From positions 1-64,000 of the forward strand of contig NZ_LZLV01000119.1 of assembly GCF_001673405.1 (NCBI RefSeq): DNA of 64,000 nt. The letters are read 5' to 3'. Below the pieces are notes generated by a model. That model did not search any database, had not been told where the DNA came from, and worked only from the letters and a program-made list of their open reading frames with translations. The position numbers and the translations under genes were made by a program. Origin of the DNA: Mycobacterium sp. 1245111.1. GTDB taxonomy: Bacteria > Actinomycetota > Actinomycetes > Mycobacteriales > Mycobacteriaceae. Of the stretch, positions 44,541 through 52,659 are shown piece after piece. Within the stretch, counting starts at the first letter, position 1. Each line of letters starts with the position of its first letter.

Positions 44541-45941
44541 GTGGCAGTCGGACTGAACGGGAAACCCGCGGCGGGACCCAAGCACCGAGCCGATCCGCAG
44601 CGCCTGCCGGCGCGCGCGGACGTGGCACCGCTGCCGCTCGGCGAAGAGACCAGACCGGCGTCGTTCGCCGAGTCGTTTGCCGGAGCCGACCCGCAAGCCG
44701 ATGCGGAGCGGCAGCGCGCCCTGCGCCGGATGAAGGTCGTCGCGCTGAGCTTCCTGTTCGGTGCGACCGCGGTGTTCCTGGGTTGCCGGTGGGCACAGGC
44801 CAGCGGCATGACAGCCGCGTGGATCGGCTACGTGGGAGCCGCCGGCGAAGCCGGGATGGTCGGCGCGCTCGCGGACTGGTTCGCGGTGACCGCGCTGTTC
44901 AAGCATCCGCTGGGCATCCCGATCCCGCACACCGCGATCATCAAGCGCAAGAAGGACCAGCTCGGTGAGGGCCTGGGCACCTTCGTGCGGGAGAACTTCC
45001 TGTCGCCGGAGGTCGTCGGCACCAAGATCCGTGACGCGCAAGTCCCGAGTCGGCTGGGCAAGTGGCTCTCGGAACAGTCGCACGCCGAGCGGGTCGCCGC
45101 CGAATCGGCCACCGTACTGCGGGTGTTGGTGGAGCTGCTGCGCGACGAGGACGTCCAGCACGTCATCGACCGGATGATCGTGCGGCGCATCGCCGAGCCG
45201 CAGTGGGGGCCGCCGGTGGGCCGGGTGCTGGCCACACTGCTGGCCGAGCACCGGCAGGAGGCGTTGATCCAGCTGCTCGCGGACCGCGCGTTCCAGTGGT
45301 CGCTAAATGCCGGCGAGGTGATCCAGCGGGTGATCGAGCGCGATTCGCCGACCTGGTCGCCGCGGTTCATCGACCATCTCGTCGGTGATCGCATTCACCG
45401 CGAGCTGATGGATTTCACCGACAAGGTGCGCCGCAATCCGGAACACGAATTGCGCCGCTCGGCGACCCGATTCTTGTTCGAGTTCGCCGACGACCTGCAG
45501 CACGACGACGCCACGATCGCCCGCGCCGAGGCGGTCAAAGAGCAGTTGATGTCGCGCGAAGAGGTGACCAATGCCGCCGGAACGGCCTGGAAAACCGTCA
45601 AGCGGCTGGTGCTCGAGGGCGTCGACGACCCGTCCAGCGCGTTGCGCACCCGAATTGCCCACGCGGTGGTTCGAATCGGGGAATCGCTACGCGATGACGC
45701 GGAATTACGCGACAAGGTCGATAACTGGATCGTGCGGGCCGCCGAGCATTTGGTGGCCCAATATGGGGTCGAGATCACAGCGATTATTACTGACACCATC
45801 GAACGCTGGGATGCCGAAGAGGCCAGCCGGCGCATCGAATTGCATGTGGGCCGTGACCTGCAGTTTATCCGGATAAATGGGACGGTGGTGGGCTCGCTGG
45901 CCGGGCTGGTCATCTACGCGATCGCCCAGTTCCTCTTCTGA
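44541..45941 (+). CDS. DUF445 membrane-associated protein (Rv0473-like)
   Basis: A 466-aa DUF445 protein. An N-terminal cytosolic tail is followed by two hydrophobic segments (VVALSFLFGATAVFLGCRWA, WIGYVGAAGEAGMVGALADWFAVTALF), then a long alpha-helical domain and a final C-terminal hydrophobic anchor (GSLAGLVIYAIAQFLF). ADWFAVTALFKHPLGIPIPHT is the family signature. The role is unknown. GTG 44541 is preceded by GGGGGAG. The 3' end abuts the direct repeat controlling the XRE gene. Confidence 0.85.
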   Translation: MAVGLNGKPAAGPKHRADPQRLPARADVAPLPLGEETRPASFAESFAGADPQADAERQRALRRMKVVALSFLFGATAVFLGCRWAQASGMTAAWIGYVGAAGEAGMVGALADWFAVTALFKHPLGIPIPHTAIIKRKKDQLGEGLGTFVRENFLSPEVVGTKIRDAQVPSRLGKWLSEQSHAERVAAESATVLRVLVELLRDEDVQHVIDRMIVRRIAEPQWGPPVGRVLATLLAEHRQEALIQLLADRAFQWSLNAGEVIQRVIERDSPTWSPRFIDHLVGDRIHRELMDFTDKVRRNPEHELRRSATRFLFEFADDLQHDDATIARAEAVKEQLMSREEVTNAAGTAWKTVKRLVLEGVDDPSSALRTRIAHAVVRIGESLRDDAELRDKVDNWIVRAAEHLVAQYGVEITAIITDTIERWDAEEASRRIELHVGRDLQFIRINGTVVGSLAGLVIYAIAQFLF

Positions 45942-45942
45942 G

Positions 45943-45987
45943 AGTGCTTGCAAAAGTTCTTCGGCCTGCTAACAGTGCTTGCAAAAG
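45943..45987 (+). promoter_or_regulatory. Direct repeat, putative operator of the XRE regulator
   Basis: AGTGCTTGCAAAAG occurs twice (45943-45956 and 45974-45987), 31 bp apart, about three helical turns. It lies 72-116 bp upstream of the Rv0474-like regulator. The second copy also has GTGC / GCAC symmetry (GTGCTTGCAAAAGCTAGCAC). Confidence 0.6.
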
Positions 45988-46058
45988 CTAGCACCCGTTA
46001 GCTACCGTGGGCCGCGTTCGCACCTACAAGGCCGAGTTAAGGACTGGGGGAATCGTCA

Positions 46059-46451
46059 ATGCCGCAGGAAGAAAACCTTGCTGCTGTGGTGACAACCGCC
46101 GCGTCGGACATCGGCAGCTTCATCAAAGCGCAGCGTGAGGCGGCGCAGGTCTCGGTGCGGCAGCTGGCGGAAAAGGCCGGCGTCAGCAATCCATATCTCA
46201 GCCAGATCGAGCGTGGATTGCGCAAACCTTCGGCCGGCGTGCTCAACCAGCTCGCGAAGGCGTTGCGAGTCTCCGCCGAGGTGCTCTACGTGCAGGCCGG
46301 AATGCTCGAACCCGGCCCGAGGAGTGAAGTCCGCGACGCCATCGTTGCCGACGCGACGATCACCGAAGGACAGAAGCAGGTCCTGCTGGACATGTACACG
46401 TCCTTCGTTCAGCAGAACGAGGCCGCCCGGGAGGAGAACACCTCTGCATAG
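46059..46451 (+). CDS. XRE-family transcriptional regulator (Rv0474-like)
   Basis: A 130-aa regulator. The HTH_3 domain (residues about 18-75) reads IGSFIKAQREAAQVSVRQLAEKAGVSNPYLSQIERGLRKPS, followed by a C-terminal helical region. In M. tuberculosis Rv0474 has been reported as a copper-responsive regulator. The twin AGTGCTTGCAAAAG upstream is the natural candidate for its own operator. It is 60 bp upstream of hbhA and may be co-transcribed. Confidence 0.9.
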   Translation: MPQEENLAAVVTTAASDIGSFIKAQREAAQVSVRQLAEKAGVSNPYLSQIERGLRKPSAGVLNQLAKALRVSAEVLYVQAGMLEPGPRSEVRDAIVADATITEGQKQVLLDMYTSFVQQNEAAREENTSA

Positions 46452-46510
46452 ACCGGGTGACCCAGACCCAATCCCTGACGCACGAACTTGAACGACGAAA
46501 GGAAACACCA

Positions 46511-47119
46511 ATGGCAGAGAACAACCCGTCGATTGATGACCTGAAGGCCCCGCTGCTTGCCGCGCTGGGCGCCGCCGACTTGGCCCTGGCCACGGTCAAC
46601 GACCTGCTCGCCGAGCTGCGTGACCGCGCCGAGGAGACCCGCACCGACACCCGCAGCCGGGTCGAGGAGAGCCGTGCTCGCCTGACCAAGCTGCAGGAGG
46701 AACTGCCCGAGCAGCTGCGCGACCTGCGCGACCGTTTCACCGCTGAGGAGCTGCGTAGCGCCGCCGAGGGCTACGTCGAGGCCGCGACCTCGCGCTACAA
46801 CGAGCTGGTCGAGCGCGGCGAGGCCGCGCTGGAGCGCCTGCGCAGCCAGTCCGGTCTGGACGACGCCTCGGCGAATGCCCAGGGCTACGTCGACCAAGCG
46901 GTCGAGCTGACCCAGGAAGCGCTGGGCACCGTTGCGTCGCAGACCCGCGCAGTCGGCGAGCGTGCCGCCAAGCTGGTCGGCATCGAGCTGCCTAAGAAGA
47001 CCGACGCCACCGCCAAGAAGGCGCAGAAGGCCGTCGCCAAGAAGGCTCCGGCCAAGAAGGCGCCCGCCAAGAAGGCTCCGGCCAAGAAGGCTCCGGCCAA
47101 GAAGGTCACCCAGAAGTAA
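46511..47119 (+). CDS. hbhA: Heparin-binding hemagglutinin HbhA
   Basis: A 202-aa surface-associated adhesin. A long coiled coil (residues about 20-155, LRDRAEETRTDTRSRVEESRARLTKLQEEL) is followed by a lysine/alanine/proline-rich tail built from KKAPA repeats that binds sulfated glycans and is methylated in M. tuberculosis. There is no signal peptide. GAAAGGAAA precedes ATG 46511. The tail repeats are near-identical 15-nt units, a place where copy number can change. Confidence 0.96.
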   Translation: MAENNPSIDDLKAPLLAALGAADLALATVNDLLAELRDRAEETRTDTRSRVEESRARLTKLQEELPEQLRDLRDRFTAEELRSAAEGYVEAATSRYNELVERGEAALERLRSQSGLDDASANAQGYVDQAVELTQEALGTVASQTRAVGERAAKLVGIELPKKTDATAKKAQKAVAKKAPAKKAPAKKAPAKKAPAKKVTQK

Positions 47120-47134
47120 TTTCGCCTCACCACT

Positions 47135-47170
47135 CGACTCCGAGTCGCCCGCAAGGGTGACTCGGAGTCG
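47135..47170 (+). terminator. hbhA: Hairpin terminator after hbhA with GCAA tetraloop
   Basis: CGACTCCGAGTC / GACTCGGAGTCG perfect 12-bp stem extends through GCCC/GGGT to a GCAA tetraloop, 15 bp after the stop. Confidence 0.75.
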
Positions 47171-47191
47171 ACGTTTCTGGCGGCGCCCGCT

Positions 47192-47197
47192 TACGCT
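47192..47197 (+). promoter_or_regulatory. -10 element for a leaderless DUF2516 gene
   Basis: TACGCT ends 6 nt before GTG 47204, consistent with leaderless translation. Confidence 0.4.
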
Positions 47198-47203
47198 TAG
47201 TGG

Positions 47204-47476
47204 GTGGACTTGGTGAATATCGTCGTTTTCTACCTGCAAATCGGCGTAATGCTGATGACGCTCTACGCGTTCGTGCACGCGGCGATGCAGCGACCCGATG
47301 CCTACACAGCCGCCGACAAGCTGACCAAGCCCGTGTGGCTGGTGATCCTGGGCGTCGCCTTGCCGCTCGCCTACCTCCTCAACGTGATGGGCGCGGTCGG
47401 CGCGGCCTGCGCCGCCGGCGTGTACTGGGTCGACGTGCGGCCCAAACTCCTTGAGATTCAGGGTAAGTCGCGATAG
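47204..47476 (+). CDS. DUF2516 membrane protein (Rv0476-like)
   Basis: A 90-aa protein with two or three hydrophobic helices (VNIVVFYLQIGVMLMTLYAFVHA, PVWLVILGVALPLAYLL, GAVGAACAAGVYWV). GTG 47204 has a TACGCT -10-like hexamer 6 nt upstream, suggesting a leaderless message. It precedes the DUF2599 and deoC genes in a run matching Rv0476-Rv0478. Function unknown. Confidence 0.85.
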   Translation: MDLVNIVVFYLQIGVMLMTLYAFVHAAMQRPDAYTAADKLTKPVWLVILGVALPLAYLLNVMGAVGAACAAGVYWVDVRPKLLEIQGKSR

Positions 47477-47480
47477 CGGT

Positions 47481-47906
47481 ATGCGAGTCTGCGTTCTCGC
47501 GGTGGCCACGATGGGCGCGCTCAGCGCGGCCGCTCCGGCGTCCGCCGACCCTGGTCCGGTGAGCGCCCCCTCCTATGCGCCGCCGTTCGTCGATCACGTG
47601 CAGTGGGCGCAGTGGAGTGGTTTGCCCAGCCTGCGTGTCTATCCGACGGCGTCGGGTCGCGCGGCCGCCAAGCAGCTCGGGTCGCCGAGCCCGGAGGCCG
47701 ACGAGGCCTGGGCCGAGGTGGTGGGGCTGACGCCGCAAGCCGACACCCCCGGGATGCGCGACCAGTTCCGCTGCCACTGGGATTTCGCCGAGACCGTCGA
47801 GCCCGGCAAGACGAGCTGGAATCTGGAGCCGTGGCGACCCGTGGCCGATGCGGCGACGATGGTCGCCACCGGCTGCAATCCCGGCGGTCCGCGAGAGTCG
47901 TTCTGA
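47481..47906 (+). CDS. Secreted DUF2599 protein (Rv0477-like)
   Basis: A 141-aa exported protein. A signal peptide (VLAVATMGALSAAAPASA, cleaved before DPGPV) precedes a domain with YAPPFVDHVQWAQWSGLPSLRVYPT and FRCHWDFAETVEPGKTSWNLEPWRP, matching DUF2599. Two cysteines may form a disulfide. ATG 47481; it overlaps deoC by one base (TGATG). Function unknown. Confidence 0.85.
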   Translation: MRVCVLAVATMGALSAAAPASADPGPVSAPSYAPPFVDHVQWAQWSGLPSLRVYPTASGRAAAKQLGSPSPEADEAWAEVVGLTPQADTPGMRDQFRCHWDFAETVEPGKTSWNLEPWRPVADAATMVATGCNPGGPRESF

Positions 47907-48571
47907 TGACCCGGACCCGGGAACAAGTCGCCGCGCTCGTCGACCACACGCTGCTCAAGCCGGAGGCCACCGCCGCCGACGTTGTCGCCGTCGCGGAAGA
48001 GGCTGCGGCGCTTGGTGTTTACGCCGTCTGCGTCTCGCCGTCGATGGTTCCGCATGCCGTGTCTGCCGGGATCCCGGTCGCCACGGTCGCCGGATTTCCG
48101 TCAGGCAAGCACATGCCCGAGATGAAAGCGGGAGAGGCGACGCTGGCGGTGGCGTTCGGCGCCAGCGAAGTTGACATGGTGATCGACGTCGGCGCCGCGA
48201 TTGCCGGAGACATCGACGCCGTCCGGTCGGAGATCGCCGCAGTGCGCGCGGCCGTGCCCACCGCGGTGCTCAAGGTCATCGTCGAATCGGCCGCCCTGTT
48301 GACACTTGCCGACGAGCAGACGCTGGTGGCGGTCTGCCGTGCCGCGGAGGACGCCGGGGCCGAGTTCGTCAAGACGTCAACGGGTTTCCATCCGGCCGGC
48401 GGCGCATCACCGGCCGCCGTCGCGCTGATGGCCGAGACCGTCGGCGGCCGGCTGGGAGTCAAAGCCAGCGGCGGCATCCGCACCGCGGAGGCCGCCCTGG
48501 CGATGCTCGACGCGGGCGCCACCCGGTTGGGGTTGTCCGGCACCCGCGCCGTGCTCGACGAGCTGGGTTAG
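47906..48571 (+). CDS. deoC: Deoxyribose-phosphate aldolase
   Basis: A 221-aa class I aldolase cleaving 2-deoxyribose 5-phosphate to acetaldehyde and glyceraldehyde 3-phosphate. The Schiff-base lysine lies in KVIVESAAL, the second lysine in LGVKASGGIRT, the conserved aspartate in FGASEVDMVIDVG. It begins inside the DUF2599 stop. A MIRU-type repeat lies just after the stop. Confidence 0.95.
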   Translation: MTRTREQVAALVDHTLLKPEATAADVVAVAEEAAALGVYAVCVSPSMVPHAVSAGIPVATVAGFPSGKHMPEMKAGEATLAVAFGASEVDMVIDVGAAIAGDIDAVRSEIAAVRAAVPTAVLKVIVESAALLTLADEQTLVAVCRAAEDAGAEFVKTSTGFHPAGGASPAAVALMAETVGGRLGVKASGGIRTAEAALAMLDAGATRLGLSGTRAVLDELG

Positions 48572-48579
48572 ATTGCCCG

Positions 48580-48617
48580 CCTCCTCCTCATCGCGCTCCG
48601 CGCTCTGCATCGTCGAC
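48580..48617 (-). repeat. MIRU-type repeat core after deoC
   Basis: On the minus strand GACGATGCAGAGCGCGGAG leads to GCGATGAGGAGGAGGCGG. It shares the core with 34222 and 43615 and lies between the convergent deoC and DUF2993 genes. The flanks GAGCTGGGTTAGATTGC and GGGCTGGGCTAGATCGC repeat each other, as if the element were inserted within a short duplication. Confidence 0.65.
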
Positions 48618-48625
48618 GGGCTGGG

Positions 48626-49774
48626 CTAGATCGCGCTGAAGCAGTCCTGACCCGATTGGGACTGCGATGACGACGTCGGGATCGTTGCGTTTTGAGTGGA
48701 GAACGTGGCTTCGACGCCGTCGCCGGTGACCTTCACGCTGTCGGCGTGGATGCCCAGCGGATAGTTCTGGGTCGCCTTCGAGGTGAGGTCGTCGAGATTC
48801 TTTTGGACGTCGCCGGTCGACATGTTGGAGCCCAGCGCGCTCAAGCTGACCACTTGCAGCGACAGCCCGTTGTTGACGATCTGCGGCTTGACGACGGCGC
48901 TGTTCAGCAGGCCTTTGAGCGTGACGGTGCCGTCACTGGGGTTGGTGGTGACCTGCCCGGTGACAAACTTGCCCAGCACCGGGATGGCGTCCTGGATCGA
49001 CTGTTTGATGCCGTCGGACGACCAAGTGATGGTGCCGTTGATCGACCCGATCGTGCCCGCAGAGTTGTTGGTCGGGCTCAATTTGATGTTGCGGATGTCC
49101 AGGCTCACCTTCATGCCTTTGGCCTGGCGTACCTGGTTGCCGCCGGTCTGCACGGAGATGTCGCTGTAGTCCTTGGACAGGTACTGCCACAACACCGGTG
49201 GGGTCGGCGAGAACGACACCTTGGCGGTGTCCTGCACCTCGCACTGCACCGCGTTGGCCACCTTGGTGCTCGCGACATGGCGGGCGTAGAGCTCGCCGCC
49301 GATCGGAATCGCGATCACCACCAGCGCGACGATCAGCAGGATCAACAGCAACGACGTCCGGTTGGCGAAGAAACCGCGTCCGCCTGAGTCGTCGGCGGGT
49401 TGTGCGGCCCCCGGCGGAGGCGTCGGTATCGAAATCCGGGTGGTGAGGTTCTCGTGCGCGGGCGGCGGCGGCCCGGGCTGCTGCGGCCGCGGGTTGGGTG
49501 GCAACCCGGGTTGCGGCGGAGCCGGTTGCTGCGGTGCTCGATTCGGCGGCGGCGCCGGTTGCTGCGGCGGACGGCCCGGCGGGCGCCCGGGCTGCTGCGG
49601 CCGCGGCACGTCTCGCGCCGACGGCTGCGGTGGGCGGCCGGGCTGCGGGATGTGCCGGGTCGGCGATTCCGACGGCGGTGGCGGTACGCGGCGCGGCGGG
49701 AAGCCGCGGTTGGGTGGCCCGGATGGACGACCGCGCTGCGGGTCGTTGCTCGGGGGGCCTGGCGGGTTAGACAT
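48626..49774 (-). CDS. DUF2993 protein with proline-rich N-terminus (Rv0479c-like), copy 1
   Basis: A 382-aa membrane-anchored protein. The first 130 residues are Pro/Arg/Gln-rich repeats (QQPGRPPGRPPQQPAPPP), then one transmembrane helix (LLLILLIVALVVIAIPIGG), then a DUF2993 extracytoplasmic beta domain (KVANAVQCEVQDTAKVSFSP). Proline-rich tails of this kind are often cytosolic recruitment regions of envelope proteins. It overlaps the paralogue upstream by 8 bp. Function unknown. Confidence 0.82.
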   Translation of the reverse strand: MSNPPGPPSNDPQRGRPSGPPNRGFPPRRVPPPPSESPTRHIPQPGRPPQPSARDVPRPQQPGRPPGRPPQQPAPPPNRAPQQPAPPQPGLPPNPRPQQPGPPPPAHENLTTRISIPTPPPGAAQPADDSGGRGFFANRTSLLLILLIVALVVIAIPIGGELYARHVASTKVANAVQCEVQDTAKVSFSPTPPVLWQYLSKDYSDISVQTGGNQVRQAKGMKVSLDIRNIKLSPTNNSAGTIGSINGTITWSSDGIKQSIQDAIPVLGKFVTGQVTTNPSDGTVTLKGLLNSAVVKPQIVNNGLSLQVVSLSALGSNMSTGDVQKNLDDLTSKATQNYPLGIHADSVKVTGDGVEATFSTQNATIPTSSSQSQSGQDCFSAI

Positions 49775-50726
49775 GCGCGAAGCAGGGGTCGTTTTGGGCC
49801 GCCGGTATCGACGCGTTCTGCGTCGAGAAGTGTGCTTGCACACCGTCATTGGTCACTTGCACGCTGTCCGCCTTGATGCCGAGCGGGTACTGCTTGAGCA
49901 GCGCCGCGGTGAACGTGTTCAGCGCGGTCTGCGCCGTCTCGTGCGGGATGAGGACGCCGAGTGCGTTGACCTTGTAGACCTGCAGCGTGAGCTGGCCATC
50001 GGTGACCTGCGGCTTGACGGTGACACCACCCAGGCCCATCGCCCCGGTGAGCTCGATGGTGCCCGCACTGGGGTTGGTGGTGACGTTGTTGACCAGGCCG
50101 CCGATGAACGGGAGCGAGTCCTGGATGGTCTCCTGGATGCCGTCCGACGTCCAGGTGATGGTGGCGTTCAGCTTGCCGATGGTGCCCTTGGAGTCGGCGT
50201 TGCCGTGCAGGTCGACGTCATCGATCTCGATGTCGGCCTTCATGCCTTTGGCGTTCTTGATGTTGTGGCCGGCGGTGTGGATGGTGATGTCCTTGTAGTG
50301 GCCCATGATGTGCTGCAGCAGGAATGGGCTCGGCCCGAAGGATGCGGTGGCGCCGTCCTGGACCACGCACTGGGTCGCCGAGGCCACGACGTTGTTGGCC
50401 CGATGGCGGGCATACAGCTCACCGCCGACCAGAGCGGCGATGCCCAGGGCCGTGACGATGACCAGAACCAGGATGATCGACACCGGATCGCCGCGGAAGG
50501 CAAAGCGGCGCTTGGCTTTCACGGGCTCGGTGGCGTCCTGCGCCGGCGGTTGCTCATAAGCCGTGGTGGTGGGATATTCCTGGACCGGTGGCGGGTACGA
50601 CGGCGGAGTGGGCGGCTGATAGGAGTATTCGGCCTGCGGCGCCTGCTCGGTGGGCGAATTCTGGTCGCCCGGGCGAGCCCACGGCGAAGACGGGTCCTGC
50701 TGTGGGGGCCCCTGAGGATTCGTCAC
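49767..50726 (-). CDS. DUF2993 protein, copy 2 (tandem paralogue)
   Basis: A 319-aa paralogue of the preceding gene, with a shorter Pro/Gln/Tyr-rich N-terminus, one transmembrane helix (SIILVLVIVTALGIAALVGG) and a DUF2993 domain (VVASATQCVVQDGATASFGPSP, ITWTSDGIQETIQDSLPFI). The two copies share ELYARH, the TTNPS motif and YPLGI near the end. GTG 50726 overlaps the nitrilase stop (GTGA). As I recall M. tuberculosis has only Rv0479c here. Confidence 0.8.
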   Translation of the reverse strand: MTNPQGPPQQDPSSPWARPGDQNSPTEQAPQAEYSYQPPTPPSYPPPVQEYPTTTAYEQPPAQDATEPVKAKRRFAFRGDPVSIILVLVIVTALGIAALVGGELYARHRANNVVASATQCVVQDGATASFGPSPFLLQHIMGHYKDITIHTAGHNIKNAKGMKADIEIDDVDLHGNADSKGTIGKLNATITWTSDGIQETIQDSLPFIGGLVNNVTTNPSAGTIELTGAMGLGGVTVKPQVTDGQLTLQVYKVNALGVLIPHETAQTALNTFTAALLKQYPLGIKADSVQVTNDGVQAHFSTQNASIPAAQNDPCFAHV

Positions 50727-51547
50727 CTGCGCGATTCTGCCTTATCACCATGAGCAAACGCTGTGTAGTTGCGAAGCACTGCGATCGTCTCGCGGGCCTT
50801 GGTCACCTGCTCGAGGTCCAAGTCGGTGACGAGCAGTTCCGGCTCGCCGCCGGCGGAAGCCACCACCGCGCCGAACGGCGACACCACCGCGCTGCCGCCG
50901 ACTCCGGTCGGCGCGCTGGAGGCCAGCGGTTCGCCGGGGTCGGCCTGCCCGGCCGCGATGATGTAGCTGGTGGAGTCCAATGCGCGGGCGCGGGCCAGCA
51001 AACTCCACTGCTCGAGTTTTCCCGGTCCGGCGGCCCACGACGCGCTGACCACGATCACCTGTGCGCCGCGGTCGGCCAGCGTGGTGAACAGTTCGGGGAA
51101 GCGGAGGTCATAGCAGGTCGTCAGCCCCACCCCGACCCCGTCCACGGTGATCGTCACCGGCTCGCGCCCCGGCGCGACCGTGGCCGACTCGGTGAACCCG
51201 AACGCGTCGTACAGGTGGATCTTGTCGTAGTGCGCGTCCACGCCGGAACCCTCAGGACCTACCGCTAGCAGCGTGTTGTGGACCCGCCCGTGGTCGGCGG
51301 GAGTGAACATGCCCACCACCACGGTGACGCCCGCGTCGGCAGCGATCCGGCGCGCTCCGTCGGCCCACGGCCCGTCGACCGGCTCGGCGATCGGGGCCAG
51401 CGGGACCCCGAACCGGCACATCGTCGCTTCGGGGAAGACCACCAGCGACGCGCCGGCCTCGGCGGCCCGCCCGGCGTAGTCGCGCACGATCTGCAGGTTG
51501 GCGGCCGGGTCGGTGCCGCTGAGGAGCTGTGCCACCGCGATGCGCAT
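50723..51547 (-). CDS. Carbon-nitrogen hydrolase (nitrilase superfamily; Rv0480c-like)
   Basis: A 274-aa amidohydrolase with the Glu-Lys-Cys triad: glutamate in LVVFPEATMCRFG, lysine in YDKIHLYDAFGF, cysteine in GLTTCYDLRFPELF. It belongs to the Nit1/Nit2-like branch, which often removes deaminated glutathione or omega-amides; the substrate here is not known. ATG 51547. It heads an operon with the two DUF2993 genes. Confidence 0.88.
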   Translation of the reverse strand: MRIAVAQLLSGTDPAANLQIVRDYAGRAAEAGASLVVFPEATMCRFGVPLAPIAEPVDGPWADGARRIAADAGVTVVVGMFTPADHGRVHNTLLAVGPEGSGVDAHYDKIHLYDAFGFTESATVAPGREPVTITVDGVGVGLTTCYDLRFPELFTTLADRGAQVIVVSASWAAGPGKLEQWSLLARARALDSTSYIIAAGQADPGEPLASSAPTGVGGSAVVSPFGAVVASAGGEPELLVTDLDLEQVTKARETIAVLRNYTAFAHGDKAESRR

Positions 51548-51569
51548 GATTGCCAGCCTAGATGCTCCA

Positions 51570-51625
51570 CGAGCGTCGAGTTGTTGGGCCAAAAGGCATG
51601 ATTTCGCCCGATAAGTCGACGCTCG
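51570..51625. repeat. Hairpin repeat element C
   Basis: Arms CGAGCGTCGAGTTGTTGGG and, inverted, CGAGCGTCGACTTATCGGG, in the divergent gap between the nitrilase and the SRPBCC gene. It is closely related to element B at 38179. Because it lies between divergent starts it cannot be a simple terminator. Confidence 0.7.
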
Positions 51626-51662
51626 GGGCGAGATGGCGGTGGCCGGATGCTTGAATCCTCAC

Positions 51663-52097
51663 ATGATCGAGTTCACGCTGAGGCAGACGACGACGGCGCC
51701 GATCGAGAAGGTGTTCGACGCCCTCACCAACCACCGCGGGATCGCGGACTACGTGTCGATGGCGCGTCGCAGCACGCTGGACCGCGAGGGCGTCCCCGCG
51801 CCCAACGGGGTCGGCGCGGTCAGGCGGATCGAGGCGCTCGGACCCCCGTTCGTCGAGGAGATCATCGAGTACGAGCGGCCGACACGCTTCGCGTACAAGA
51901 TGGTGTCCGGCGCGCCGGTGCGCGATCACGTCGGCACGGTGACACTGCGTGAAGCGGGCACCGGCACCGAGGCCGAGTGGCACCTACGCTCCACGCCGAC
52001 GATCCCGGGTCTGGACTGGTTGCTGAAGCCGGTGATGAAGAAGGTGATCGGCGACCTGTTCAAGGGCGGGATCGCCGTGGCCGAGCGAAATAGCTGA
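51663..52097 (+). CDS. SRPBCC-family (polyketide cyclase/START-like) protein
   Basis: A 144-aa helix-grip protein: opening IEFTLRQTTTAPIEKVFDALTNH, central IEALGPPFVEEIIEYERPTRFAYKMVSGAPV and a long C-terminal helix (LDWLLKPVMKKVIGDLFKGGI). It forms a hydrophobic pocket for an unknown ligand. ATG 51663. It faces the DUF2505 gene, with only 3 bp between their stops. Confidence 0.8.
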   Translation: MIEFTLRQTTTAPIEKVFDALTNHRGIADYVSMARRSTLDREGVPAPNGVGAVRRIEALGPPFVEEIIEYERPTRFAYKMVSGAPVRDHVGTVTLREAGTGTEAEWHLRSTPTIPGLDWLLKPVMKKVIGDLFKGGIAVAERNS

Positions 52098-52100
52098 GCG

Positions 52101-52607
52101 TCAGGCGGTTTCGCTGATCCAGGTCGTGGTGAAACGCTGCTCGCGGATCAGCAGCTCGACCAACTGGCCGCCGATGAAGTTCTCCAGCTTGCCGCCGACC
52201 AGCGGGATTTTCACCTCGACGGTGGCCCGGAATTGCAGCCTCGCGCCGCCGTCGGCCAGTGGCTCGAGCACCGCGGTACCGGTCAGCGAGGCCGGTGAAT
52301 CCAGGACCGAGCCGGTGACGGTCGCGGTCGCGGACCCGTCGACGATCGGCTCCCAACGCTCCTCGCGCCGGATGCGCAGATCGCCGCGGTGGAACTGGGT
52401 GACCAGGGCGGGCATCCGATCCGCCCGCAACACCTGGGTGGTGACGACGTCGATGACGCCGTCGTCGACCTCCATGGAATCGACCGTGGAATCGTCGACG
52501 CCCGAGTCGGCCAGCCGGGCCAGCCAGTACTGCTCGTCGCCGAACGCCCGGAGAACCGCTTCGACGGATTCCGCGTAGTCGGTAGACATGTCGAACGAAC
52601 GCGGCAT
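52101..52607 (-). CDS. DUF2505 protein (Rv0481c-like)
   Basis: A 168-aa SRPBCC-like DUF2505 protein: MPRSFDMSTDYAESVEAVLRAF opening, VVTTQVLRADRMPALVTQFHRGDLRIRREERW, and VEVKIPLVGGKLENFIGGQLVELL near the end. The role is unknown. It is divergent from murB with only 52 bp between. Confidence 0.82.
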   Translation of the reverse strand: MPRSFDMSTDYAESVEAVLRAFGDEQYWLARLADSGVDDSTVDSMEVDDGVIDVVTTQVLRADRMPALVTQFHRGDLRIRREERWEPIVDGSATATVTGSVLDSPASLTGTAVLEPLADGGARLQFRATVEVKIPLVGGKLENFIGGQLVELLIREQRFTTTWISETA

Positions 52608-52659
52608 AGCAGGTCAGGCTACCGTCAACAACCAGGTAACCGGGTTTGAAGGGGGCACC

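Noticed and set aside
47030..47119. The lysine-tail repeats of hbhA as a CRISPR-like or satellite array
   Set aside because: They are in frame, encode KKAPA units and have no unique spacers.
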